Source: CAVPRW01 sp046727435 [NCBI: bacterium]
Lineage (GTDB): Bacteria; Tectomicrobia; Entotheonellia; J063
Reading direction: 5' to 3'
Assembly: GCA_046727435.1 (NCBI GenBank)
Contig: JBKPCR010000127.1
Span: 1-14,482 of the forward strand
Length of the DNA stretch: 14,482 nt
The notes under the pieces are model-generated. The model had not been told where the DNA came from and did no database searches. It saw only the letters and a program-made list of their open reading frames with translations. This document shows positions 1-6,254 of the stretch, one piece after another. Position numbers and translations under genes: made by a program. Position 1 is the stretch's first letter. Every line of letters begins with the position of its first letter.

Positions 1-449
1 TGCAGTTTCGTCAAATACTCGTCGCAAAGCGCGGTAATCCACGGTTCGGCCAGGATGTGCTCCATCAGCGCATCGCGGTGCGATTCACGGCCCTCATGAA
101 CATAGGGGAGTTCCAACAAATCGGTATAGATCAGCCATTGCAGTTCCTGTTGCAGGACCGTCGGAATCCCCCGCGGAATCCGATTCAGCCATGTTGCGCT
201 GCGTTTCGCGCCGGCCTTTTCCAGGAGATCCGCGGCGCCTTTCACGAGCGCAACGGGCAAACCCCACAAAAGGTTGACGGGAAGCTTATAAAAATCCCTT
301 CCGAAGGTCTTCCTGTGCAGGGCAAGCGCCCCACGGAAGGAAAAATGCCGGTCGATGAACACGGGAATTCTGGCTCTGCGCGAAGTGATGTAGGCTTCCA
401 TTCCATTTTCCACGGCTTGTTGCAGGGTCTGTTGCCGTCCGATGTCCAT
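1..449 (-). CDS. DUF6635-like hypothetical protein, 3' end outside window
   Basis: An open frame of 149 codons starts at ATG 449 and runs off the left edge without a stop, so the C-terminus is missing. An in-frame TGA lies four codons upstream, so 449 is the only plausible ATG. Residues about 20-42 hold a basic, aromatic segment (SRRARIPVFIDRHFSFRGA) followed by ALALHRKTFGRD and hydrophobic stretches around LPVNLLWGLPVALVKGAADL. This reminds me of the DUF6635 family, which has no established function; the assignment rests on memory of the motif order and is tentative. The hydrophobic part could be membrane-associated. Its start is only 19 bp from the outer end of the miniature element at 469-811, so its promoter probably lies in that element or was replaced by it. 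That the frame codes is fairly safe; the family name is less so. Confidence 0.6.
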   Translation of the reverse strand, partial: MDIGRQQTLQQAVENGMEAYITSRRARIPVFIDRHFSFRGALALHRKTFGRDFYKLPVNLLWGLPVALVKGAADLLEKAGAKRSATWLNRIPRGIPTVLQQELQWLIYTDLLELPYVHEGRESHRDALMEHILAEPWITALCDEYLTKL

Positions 450-468
450 GATCGTTCAACCCGATAAT

Positions 469-502
469 GGGGTTTTTTGCATGACCCCCGAAAAGGTATA
501 TT
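469..502 (+). repeat. left terminal inverted repeat of miniature element
   Basis: Identical to the reverse complement of 778-811 over 34 bases; it starts GGGG and the outer end faces the partial gene at 1-449. Confidence 0.85.
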
Positions 503-777
503 TCGGCAATACGCCTCCAAAATGGCTATGCGAACCACTCCGTAAGTTTCTGATGTTTCAGAATGTATGGGACTATTTGAGAATCGGATATTGAGACATT
601 GGATGAGACACGGGAATCTAACGGTCTCAGAAGGTACACCTTTTGAGTCGAGTGATCATCAGTTGAAACGTTCATATGTATAAAGCGTAAACGCTTGAAA
701 TTTCTGATGCATGTAATCATTTCATGGTTGCCGGGCCACGGTCACTCCTGAGCTCATGCCAATTGTATGATCCTTGG

Positions 778-811
778 AATATACCTTTTCGGGGGTCATG
801 CAAAAAACCCC
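778..811 (-). repeat. right terminal inverted repeat of miniature element
   Basis: Reverse complement of 469-502. On the plus strand it reads from ATT ATACCTTTTC to the closing CCCC at 808-811. Confidence 0.85.
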
Positions 812-1069
812 GTAATGTGGTTCTCATGCTGTTGTGCGCCGTTGCACCGTAGAACACTGCACGCATGATAGAAGGAAGAACAAAACTATCGAGAAAACAA
901 CTAGTTGAAAAGATATTGCCCCTTGCGGTAGCTTCGCTAGATTTGGGCCCAATGATTGTGGGCCAGGGAGGGTGCTCTATTGCGAGCCGAGCGTGCAATG
1001 AGTGCGAGCCGCTACAGATACTGGTCTCCAATGCTTGAGAAGGCAGGTGTTCAGATCCGCCGAGTTAGA
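812..1069. other. spacer without recognisable gene
   Basis: AT-rich DNA between the miniature element and the broken small gene. Open frames here have no recognisable motifs and one spans the element boundary, so I call none. I see no clear promoter or terminator. Confidence 0.5.
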
Positions 1070-1335
1070 CTACTCCCGTGAGTCGGCTAAACTCCCTACT
1101 GCCGTAAACAAAAATATGACTCTGTTGGGTAAGTCACGGAGGCCAATCTCCAACACCATGGAAGTGAGTTTCTCCAGGGCAATGGTCCCTGGTCTCTCTG
1201 GTCGTCAACCGCGGTCTGGAGCTCGTCGGACCCTTGCCACTCATGGCGAATCCACTCCCACTCCTTCCGGCCATCGTCGTGCACGATCAGCGTCGCCTGA
1301 AGCTCCTCACCTTGATAGACTTCGTAAAAGCGCAT
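1070..1335 (-). pseudogene. small conserved hypothetical gene with a frameshift
   Basis: The gene starts at ATG 1335 with a GGAGGG ribosome site six bases upstream and reads MRFYEVYQGEELQ, IVHDDGRKEWEWIRHEW, then SDELQTAVDD. Around 1195-1200 the sensible reading jumps to another frame, which continues IALEKLTSMVLEIGLRDLPN, RVIFLFTAVGSLADSRE and stops at TAG 1072-1070. Without the shift the first frame degenerates into a Trp/Cys/Arg-rich tail. A single missing base (or two extra) would restore one protein of about 87 residues. The second-frame segment is supported independently: a decayed copy at about 10403-10469 encodes a matching LEKL..EI..R.LPN pattern. I do not recognise the family. It could be a real pseudogene, a sequencing error, or less likely programmed frameshifting. 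Confidence 0.6.
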
Positions 1336-1454
1336 CACGTGCCCTCCGAGAGTCCTCGGTACGCACCGCGCCGATGACCCACCCGGGCGCGCGATCAATG
1401 CCGTGGCCTGGCGCCGGCCGGCGCCCTGTGGGCCACCGGCCAGCCGATGAGCGA

Positions 1455-1820
1455 TCAGTATTCGAGATACGGCATGCCATAATACTCGTAGACCTTGCGG
1501 CCACGCTCGCGATCCTCCCAGTCCCAGTTATCGCCCGCATAGCTCGGTGCACCTTGGAGCTGCTCTTGGGTGATGTCCAGGCGATACCCTCCGAGATCGG
1601 TGTCATACTTGAGGGAGGACCATGGGATCGGATAGTAGTCGCTGCCGATGCCCAGGATGCCGCCAAAGCGGAGCACGGCATAGGCCACCTGCCCGCTTCG
1701 CTTGTTGATCATGACGCGCTCGATGGATCCGATCTTCTCGCCCTTGGCGTCATAGACCGGCGTGCCTTCCACTTTGTCGCTGCCGATGAGACCGGCAGTC
1801 TCCCGCGCTTCAGTTGCCAT
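1455..1820 (-). CDS. PRC-barrel domain protein
   Basis: A 121-residue cytoplasmic protein. ATG 1820 is chosen over the longer frame because AAGGAGGA lies six bases upstream and the domain starts right after it. Residues about 10-90 form a PRC-barrel: LIGSDKVEGTPVYDAKGEKI, then GSIERVMINKRSGQVAYAVL, a glycine loop, and DYYPIPWSSLKYD. The C-terminal part (about 91-121) is acidic and tyrosine-rich (DNWDWEDRERG, YEYYGMPYLEY). PRC-barrels act in RNA processing (RimM) and photosynthetic reaction centre H subunits; many bacteria have small stand-alone, often stress-related members of unknown role, and this is one of those. A strong dyad (1836-1865) lies directly upstream. It is transcribed alone as far as can be seen; the next gene downstream is the frameshifted fragment 119 bp away. 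Confidence 0.9.
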   Translation of the reverse strand: MATEARETAGLIGSDKVEGTPVYDAKGEKIGSIERVMINKRSGQVAYAVLRFGGILGIGSDYYPIPWSSLKYDTDLGGYRLDITQEQLQGAPSYAGDNWDWEDRERGRKVYEYYGMPYLEY

Positions 1821-1835
1821 GGGATTCCTCCTTCT

Positions 1836-1865
1836 GATTTGACTGTGACAGTCATGAGTCAAATC
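1836..1865. promoter_or_regulatory. nested dyad upstream of PRC-barrel gene
   Basis: GATTTGACT at 1836-1844 is perfectly inverted at 1857-1865, and a second dyad TGACTG-TGA-CAGTCA (1840-1854) overlaps the left arm. The dyad sits immediately upstream of the ribosome site of the 1820 gene and contains TTGACT on the minus strand, which could be a -35. It may be an operator or an mRNA hairpin; I cannot tell which. Confidence 0.5.
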
Positions 1866-2163
1866 CCCAGGACATGCACGGCGTGTCCAAGGAGGCCACA
1901 GCCTCGCGGTGCCAGACATGTCCGACGCAGGTTGCTAGGCTAGACAAAGAGCAAAAGACATGCCAAACGCCCGCCACACGCTCGATGTGCTGGCTAGCGT
2001 TGAGTCTGGCGGCGCTCCGATGAGCCGCACGCTGGAATAGAGCCTTTCTCAGTCTGAGAAACATATCATTTCGAAACGCCATTCATGGACTTGTCACAAT
2101 CTCTGGGGTGGAGTGGTTCAGTACCTATAGCAGCCCGCAAACAGCTAGGTGTCACAGGCTTCG
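1866..2163. other. intergenic region between PRC gene and umuC
   Basis: No gene supported. It holds a short imperfect hairpin at about 1872-1890 (GGACATGC/GCGTGTCC). No T-run terminator for the umuDC transcript was found. Confidence 0.45.
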
Positions 2164-3435
2164 CTACCTCACGACTGGCAACTCCCGCCAATTCGTCGTA
2201 TACCGTGGGCTACGGAACGCCTGGCGCATAGCCCAAGCGGGCCGTTTCCCGCCTACATTCCCGACCCGCACGGTGCGCGCACCGTGATCGGTGTTGAGCA
2301 CATCGAGGGCGCGCACGAGCCGTTCCTAACGCGCCCGGTCCCGCGGATCGAAGAGGTCGGCCTGGACCTGCCTCACCGGCGACAGGTCCAGCAGCATCAC
2401 GCCGCATTTCTGGTAGTGAAATCCGGGCCGGTACAGCGTCTCGAGGAGTTGCGCGACGGCCTCGACCAGGTCGGGCGTGAAATCGGTAGGGTAGGGCAAC
2501 TTCACCGTCGCGCTGTTGGCGTAAAACGGTTGCCTCGCCGAGAACCGGTTGGTCGTGACGAACACCATGACCTGACTCGCCATTAGCTGATGGCGCCTGA
2601 GCTTCTCCGCGGCCCGGCCCACGAACTGCACCAGCGCCTCCTTGATCGGCTGCAGGGCCGTCAACGTCTGTCCGAACGAGCGGGACACCGTGAGGCCTTG
2701 TCGCGGCGGGGTCACCAGCTCCAGCGGCAGGCAGGGCCGGCCGTTCAGCTCGTAAACCAGGCGCTCGCCCACCACGGTCATCTTCCGGCGGATCGCTTTC
2801 GGGTCCGCCCGCTTCAGATCGAGCGCCGTGACGATTCCCTGTTCTTCGAGCCAAGCCGCCCAGCGCCGCCCGACGCCCCACACCTCGCCGACCTCGATGC
2901 TCGCTAGGGCGTGATCCACATCGATTTCAGCAAGATCGCAGACCCCTCCACTCTCGGGCTGTGCCTTGGCCATGTAGTTGGCGATTTTGGCCAGGGTCTT
3001 GGTCGGGCCGATGCCAATCGACACCGGGATGCCAGTATCACGCCGGACCGTCGTCAGGATCAGGCGGGCGTAGTCGGTCAGGCCCCTGCGCTCAAACCCG
3101 GCCAGGTTCAGGAAGGCCTCGTCGATGCTGTAGAGCTCGATCTCAGGGGTGAAGGTGCCCATCGTGTCCATGACGCGGCGGCTCATGTCGCCATACAGCG
3201 CGTAGTTGGAGCTGAACACGGCGACATTATGGCCGGTCAGTTTCTCGCGGGTGAGGTGGTATGGGTCGCCCATGGCGAAGCCGAGGGCTTTGGCCTCGTC
3301 GCTGCGGGCGATGATGCAGCCGTCGTTGTTCGACAGCACGACGACCGGGCGGTCTTCCAGGGCAGGACGGAAGACCCGCTCGCAGCTCACGTAGAAATTG
3401 TTACAGTCCGCCAACGCAAAGATCGGGTGGGCCAT
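2164..3435 (-). pseudogene. umuC: Y-family DNA polymerase V catalytic subunit UmuC, interrupted by an in-frame TAG
   Basis: Error-prone translesion polymerase of the SOS response, partner of UmuD'2. The frame from ATG 3435 reads 369 residues. Visible motifs: [14 protein letters not shown] (D10 metal ligand), [10 protein letters not shown] (D105/E106), [17 protein letters not shown] (about 141-157), a helix-hairpin-helix region near 180-205, the little finger, and the beta-clamp motif QADLF (358-362). A TAG at 2328-2326 follows RAR369. The same frame then continues without gaps for 53 codons (ERLVRALDVLN, AWAMRQAFRSPRYTTNW, ELPVVR) to a true TAG at 2166-2164, matching the C-terminal DUF4113 region; the full 423 positions equal the usual UmuC length. 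The truncated product keeps catalysis and clamp motif but loses the tail thought to contact UmuD'/RecA. The start is 8 bp after umuD's stop with AGGTGG as ribosome site. Sequencing error is possible. Confidence 0.9.
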
Positions 3436-3443
3436 CGGGCCAC

Positions 3444-3881
3444 CTAGCGGTGGAACTGGCGGATGCTGCCGGTCACCACGCCCCAGATCAGCAGCTCCTG
3501 GTCGGGCGTGACGGTGATGATGGGGTAGCGATGATTGGCCGGGCGGAGCTGCACGAGGTCGCCCTGCCGGAACAGACGCTTCACGGTCAATTCGCCGTTG
3601 AGCACGGCGATCACGATGTCGTGGTGCTTGGGTTCTAAGGAGCGGTCCACCACCAGGATGTCGCCGTCGTACAGCCCGGCCCCCTGCATAGAGTCACCGG
3701 CCAGGCGAACATAGAACGTGGAGGCCGGGTGTTGGATCAGCAGTTCGTGGAGGTCGAGGTCGCGGTCCAGGTGATCGTCGGCAGGTGAGGGGAATCCGGC
3801 CGCGACCAGCGCGAGAAACAGCGGTCGTGTCAGGGCTGAAGGCGTGTCAGAAGCGGTATAGAGGGCCGCGACGTTGCTCAT
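3444..3881 (-). CDS. umuD: SOS mutagenesis protein UmuD (self-cleaving S24 peptidase)
   Basis: 145 residues, close to the usual length of 139-145. It is the LexA-like accessory subunit that, after RecA-stimulated self-cleavage, forms UmuD' and activates UmuC. The cleavage site is the Ala28-Gly29 bond in [10 protein letters not shown] (E. coli has Cys-Gly at the matching place). The catalytic Ser64 lies in [19 protein letters not shown] and Lys101 in GELTVKRLF, spaced 37 residues as in E. coli. No N-terminal DNA-binding domain is present, so this is UmuD and not LexA. It lies 8 bp upstream of umuC in one operon. ATG 3881 has no purine-rich Shine-Dalgarno sequence; the predicted promoter puts transcription start almost at the ATG, suggesting a leaderless message. 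Confidence 0.95.
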   Translation of the reverse strand: MSNVAALYTASDTPSALTRPLFLALVAAGFPSPADDHLDRDLDLHELLIQHPASTFYVRLAGDSMQGAGLYDGDILVVDRSLEPKHHDIVIAVLNGELTVKRLFRQGDLVQLRPANHRYPIITVTPDQELLIWGVVTGSIRQFHR

Positions 3882-3888
3882 GGCGCGG

Positions 3889-3918
3889 AGGATACATCAA
3901 CAAGATGTTGATGTGCAA
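3889..3918 (-). promoter_or_regulatory. umuDC promoter with embedded 21-bp palindrome (candidate SOS operator)
   Basis: ACATCAACA (3894-3902) and TGTTGATGT (3906-3914) form perfect 9-bp arms around AGA. On the minus strand a TTGCAC -35 (3918-3913), an 18-bp spacer and a TATCCT -10 (3894-3889) can be drawn, so the palindrome fills the spacer, as expected for a repressor site. It does not match the E. coli (CTGT-N8-ACAG) or Bacillus LexA box. LexA boxes differ between phyla, so an unfamiliar LexA operator is the natural guess. The palindrome is certain; its function is inference. Confidence 0.55.
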
Positions 3919-3973
3919 CAATAAAATACAGTTGGTCTCTAAGCTCCCTCCTCAAATACGCGAGGTGGCATTG

Positions 3974-3993
3974 TCAACTTATCGCGGCTAATA
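3974..3993 (+). repeat. solitary IS1595-type end-like sequence
   Basis: TCAACTTATCGCGG here differs at one base from the same stretch of the right terminal repeat of the IS at 4016-5125, and the next six bases still match partly (about 16 of 20). It lies 42 bp left of the intact IS and points the same way. It may be the leftover end of a related element or a chance match. Confidence 0.35.
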
Positions 3994-4015
3994 CCGTCCT
4001 CAGGCAAACGGGTAC

Positions 4016-4038
4016 GCTCAATTTATCGGGGTTTGTAG
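4016..4038 (+). repeat. IS1595-type left terminal inverted repeat
   Basis: 22 of 23 bases match the reverse complement of 5103-5125. Confidence 0.88.
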
Positions 4039-4118
4039 CGGGGTAGAAGCATGATACAAAGCTGTGCATCTCCGCATCCGTTTCAGCGTGATTTCGTGAC
4101 CACAGGAGATGCTCAGCC

Positions 4119-5123
4119 ATGCCACTTCTCTCCCACTTACACCAACTCTTCAACGCCGACACGTGCCACGCCTATATCCATACGCTACGGTGGAAAGAGC
4201 GTCCGCTCCACTGTCCCCGTTGTCAGAGCCACGCCGTCGGTCCCTGGGGCAATTACCACTACCGGCCCAGGTTGAAACGCTACTGGTGCCACGGCTGTCG
4301 GCGCACCTTCAACGATCTCACCCACACGCTGTTCGCCCAGAGCCAGCGGTCACTCCCACACTGGATTTTGGCGACCTTTCTGCTGTGCCTCTCGTGTTCG
4401 TCTCGTCGCATTGCGAGGGAATTAGGTGTTCATATCCGTACCAGCTATCGTTGGTGCTGGTGGCTGCGTAACGCCGCCTTGTCCTACGAAACCGATCGCC
4501 ACCTGGAGGGGACCATTGAAGCGGATGAACTCTATCACACCGCTGGGAACAAGGGGCAAGCGAAACACGGTGGGAACAAGCCCTTGGGACGCCGGCCGCG
4601 TCGTCGCCGTAAGAAACGTGAGCCCGGCCGGGGGCATTACGACAAAGACCGGCCAGCGGTGATCGCATGGGTGAGCCGGCAAGGTTCCGTTGTCATACAG
4701 GCCGTCAAGGATTTTACCGTCAAGACCGTACAACAAGCAGCCGACTTGGCGGTGCAAGCGGGCAGTCAGCTCTATACGGACTCGGCCAGCAGCTATCGAG
4801 CGTTGAAAGGCTATGGGCACGAGTTCGTCAATCATACGCAGAAGGAATATGCGCGTGGGGACGTACACGAGAATCGAGCCGAGTGCCTGTTCTCCTTGCT
4901 CAAGCCCTACCTGCGGGTGTTTCGTGGCATCGGCAAACGCAACTTGCCGGGATACTTGGGCTTCTTTCAATTCCTGCGGAACGTTCGTCAACGGAATGCC
5001 TTCGAGCAGGCGGAGCTGATCTTGCCGGCGGCGTTAGATCCAGCCATTGCGAGCAGAGCCAAGAGGGGAGAATTTGTCACCTACTTTGACCATTTCGACC
5101 TTCTACAAACCGCGATAAATTGA
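4119..5123 (+). CDS. IS1595-family transposase (ISXO2-like DDE domain)
   Basis: 334 residues, a normal length for the family. It cuts and joins the ends of the surrounding IS. An N-terminal zinc ribbon is visible (CPRC 32-35 and CHGC 57-60), then a helix-turn-helix region (about 93-112, SSRRIARELGVHIRTSYRW) and the DDE/ISXO2-like core: D136 in GTIEADELYH, D221 in LYTDSASSYRAL, and HENRAECLFSLLKPYL (250-265) with E255 as likely third acid. A basic stretch of Arg/Lys at 158-167 lies between the first two acids. ATG 4119 follows AGGAG by ten bases. The frame is intact with all key residues, so the enzyme may be active. The stop overlaps the right terminal repeat. Confidence 0.93.
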   Translation: MPLLSHLHQLFNADTCHAYIHTLRWKERPLHCPRCQSHAVGPWGNYHYRPRLKRYWCHGCRRTFNDLTHTLFAQSQRSLPHWILATFLLCLSCSSRRIARELGVHIRTSYRWCWWLRNAALSYETDRHLEGTIEADELYHTAGNKGQAKHGGNKPLGRRPRRRRKKREPGRGHYDKDRPAVIAWVSRQGSVVIQAVKDFTVKTVQQAADLAVQAGSQLYTDSASSYRALKGYGHEFVNHTQKEYARGDVHENRAECLFSLLKPYLRVFRGIGKRNLPGYLGFFQFLRNVRQRNAFEQAELILPAALDPAIASRAKRGEFVTYFDHFDLLQTAIN

Positions 5124-5125
5124 GC
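5103..5125 (-). repeat. IS1595-type right terminal inverted repeat
   Basis: Matches the reverse complement of 4016-4038 with one difference; contains the transposase stop codon TGA (5121-5123). Confidence 0.88.
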
Positions 5126-5126
5126 G

Positions 5127-5249
5127 GACGGCGTCAGGTGGTGGAGCCTGGTGATCCTCGAGGGGTATTCACGCACCATCCTCGCCGGGGCGATCGCCCC
5201 GACCGAAGCCACCTGGGTCGCCTTGATGGTGCTGTATACGGCCCAGTAA
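5127..5249 (+). pseudogene. remnant of rve-type integrase/transposase
   Basis: Forty codons read DGVRWWSLVILEGYSRTILA then GAIAPTEATWVALMVLYTAQ and stop at TAA. The pattern DG.RWWSLVILEGYSR is the region around the second strand of the retroviral-type (rve) integrase core, as in IS481-like and related transposases. Both halves of the gene are gone: the left side is cut exactly at the end of the IS1595-type element, the right side at about 5245. The region left of the IS (before 4016) does not encode the missing N-terminal part, so DNA was lost when or after the IS came in. The fragment cannot work. The call rests on a short motif, but the frame and the boundary both support it. Confidence 0.6.
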
Positions 5250-5480
5250 CACTGTAGCTGTGACCAGACCTAACAAGGAGCATCGCGACTCACCCGCGTT
5301 TCCCTTTTCGCGTTTGGCCCTGGCAATTCGTGACGAAAACGACCGAAACAGGAGCGGTGATACATTCAAAGGTCGCATAAAAGTGCCGGTTCCCGCAGAT
5401 AGGGGAAATTGACGGTGGGATAGACAACGCCTGTGGTGATGCAAGAATATCTTTCTGGTCAATGAGATAAGGTCTATTAG
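5250..5480 (+). other. spacer between two transposase remnants
   Basis: 231 bp with no gene I can support. It holds no recognisable rve or Tn3 coding in any frame and lies between two broken genes, so it may be a patchwork of junctions. Confidence 0.4.
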
Positions 5481-6128
5481 GTGGTATCGCAGCCACGGTG
5501 CTACTGGGCCCCGTTGGGCTTCTATTTTATGCCGCGCATCCGGGACCTCAAAGACCAGCAGTTGTACCGCCTGGACCGCTTTGTCGACTACGGCGTGTTT
5601 ACGCCCTTGCTCACCAAGACCGCCGACCTCACTCTTGTGGAAGAGCAGTGGGAAGAGATGCTCCGTGTGGCGCTCTCCCTCAAGCGGCGCACGGCCCCGG
5701 CGCATGTGATCGTGCAGCGCTTGACCAACAGCTTTCCTGCCGATCGGTTATCCAGGGCAATGACCAACCTGGGGCGCATCATCAAGACGCAATATATCTT
5801 GCGTTACCTGACCGATCGCGACCTCCGGCAAACGGTCCAGCTCCAGCTCAACAAAGGCGAATATCGGCACAAGTTGCCCCGCCGCATTTTCTTTGCCGAC
5901 CAAGGGGAATTTACGACGGGCGATTACGAGGAGATCATGAACAAGGCCAGTTGTCTGAGCCTCGTATCCAATGCCATCCTGTACTGGAATACCATCAAGA
6001 TCAACGACATCGTGGAAAACCTACGGGCGCAGGGAGAAGAGATCGACAAGGACACCTTATCGCATATCTCTCTCTTGCCCTTCAGACACGTTGTACCAAA
6101 TGGCACGTATTTCATTGAGGATGTATAG
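5481..6128 (+). pseudogene. C-terminal fragment of Tn3-family transposase
   Basis: The frame covers about the last 210 residues of an enzyme that is normally near 1000. Homology starts at LGFYFMPRIRDLKDQQLYRL (about 5517), the stretch just after the second catalytic Asp, and continues through LRVALSLKRRTAPAHVIVQR, MTNLGRIIKTQYILRYLTDR, LNKGEYRHKLPRRIFFADQG and AILYWNTIKINDIVENLRAQ to RHVVPNGTYFIEDV, the usual end. The likely third acid (Glu in NKGEY) is present, the first two are lost, so the product is inactive. The GTG at 5481 is only the first start codon in the open frame; an in-frame TAG precedes it. The break is near 5500. A candidate terminal repeat of the same transposon follows at 6161-6198. 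Confidence 0.88.
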
Positions 6129-6160
6129 CCGAAAGCCGCTTCAGGGGGGACGCGCTCAGC

Positions 6161-6198
6161 AGAAAATCAAAACCGTAGGTTTCTGTTCAAATGCCCCC
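6161..6198 (-). repeat. candidate Tn3-family terminal inverted repeat
   Basis: Read on the minus strand, the 38 bp from 6198 begin GGGGGCATTTGAACAGAAAC and continue through CGG. Tn3-family ends start GGGG and often contain CAGAAA followed by CGG, and one is expected soon after the tnpA stop (here 33-70 bp). No second copy was found in the window, so this is a probable, not proven, end. It differs from the ends of the 469-811 element. Confidence 0.45.
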
Positions 6199-6219
6199 GC
6201 TGGTCCTCGTTGGAAGGGC

Positions 6220-6248
6220 TTGACAATAGACAGACCTGTCTGTATATT
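6220..6248 (+). promoter_or_regulatory. tetR promoter
   Basis: TTGACA (6220-6225), 17-bp spacer, TATATT (6243-6248): a near-consensus sigma-70 promoter. The start point would fall at about 6255, the A of the tetR ATG, giving a leaderless or nearly leaderless transcript. Confidence 0.75.
6230..6243. promoter_or_regulatory. TetR operator 1
   Basis: ACAGAC-CT-GTCTGT palindrome in the promoter spacer; it touches the -10. The same 14-bp core recurs at 6864-6877 in front of the MOSC gene. This suggests autorepression of tetR. Confidence 0.75.
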
Positions 6249-6254
6249 TGAGGC

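Larger units (their letters stand above)
469..811. mobile_element. 343-bp miniature inverted-repeat element, possibly Tn3-derived (TIME-like)
   Basis: A perfect 34-bp inverted repeat (469-502 and 778-811) begins GGGGTTTTTTGCATGACC at both outer ends and encloses about 275 bp of AT-rich DNA without a convincing gene. The outer five bases are ATAAT on the left (464-468) and GTAAT on the right (812-816), a near-match that could be a decayed 5-bp target duplication. GGGG-starting repeats close to 38 bp with 5-bp duplications are typical of the Tn3 family, and short non-coding derivatives of that family (TIMEs) are known. That identity is inference; the inverted repeat itself is directly seen. Inside, TTTCTGATG occurs at 546-554 and 698-706, and a small hairpin (TTCTGA/TCAGAA) lies near 547-562. 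It could only move with a transposase supplied elsewhere. Confidence 0.7.
4016..5125 (+). mobile_element. IS1595-family insertion sequence, apparently complete (1110 bp)
   Basis: The ends are a 23-bp terminal inverted repeat with one mismatch: GCTCAATTTATCGGGGTTTG at 4016 and its counterpart at 5103-5125 (CGCGG in place of CGGGG). One transposase gene fills the element and its TGA stop lies inside the right repeat. The 8 bp outside each end (ACGGGTAC left, GGACGGCG right) do not match, so there is no target duplication. This points to a deletion or recombination after insertion; the right flank begins directly with a decayed integrase fragment. Confidence 0.88.

Noticed and set aside
717-1031. 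Minus-strand frame of 104 codons
   Set aside because: It crosses the right terminal repeat of the miniature element and shows no recognisable motif or ribosome site.
1002-1943. Long plus-strand frame of 313 codons
   Set aside because: It overlaps the PRC-barrel gene and the frameshifted small gene in antisense; composition is Arg/Pro/Ala-rich with no motif. The minus-strand genes have ribosome sites and domains.
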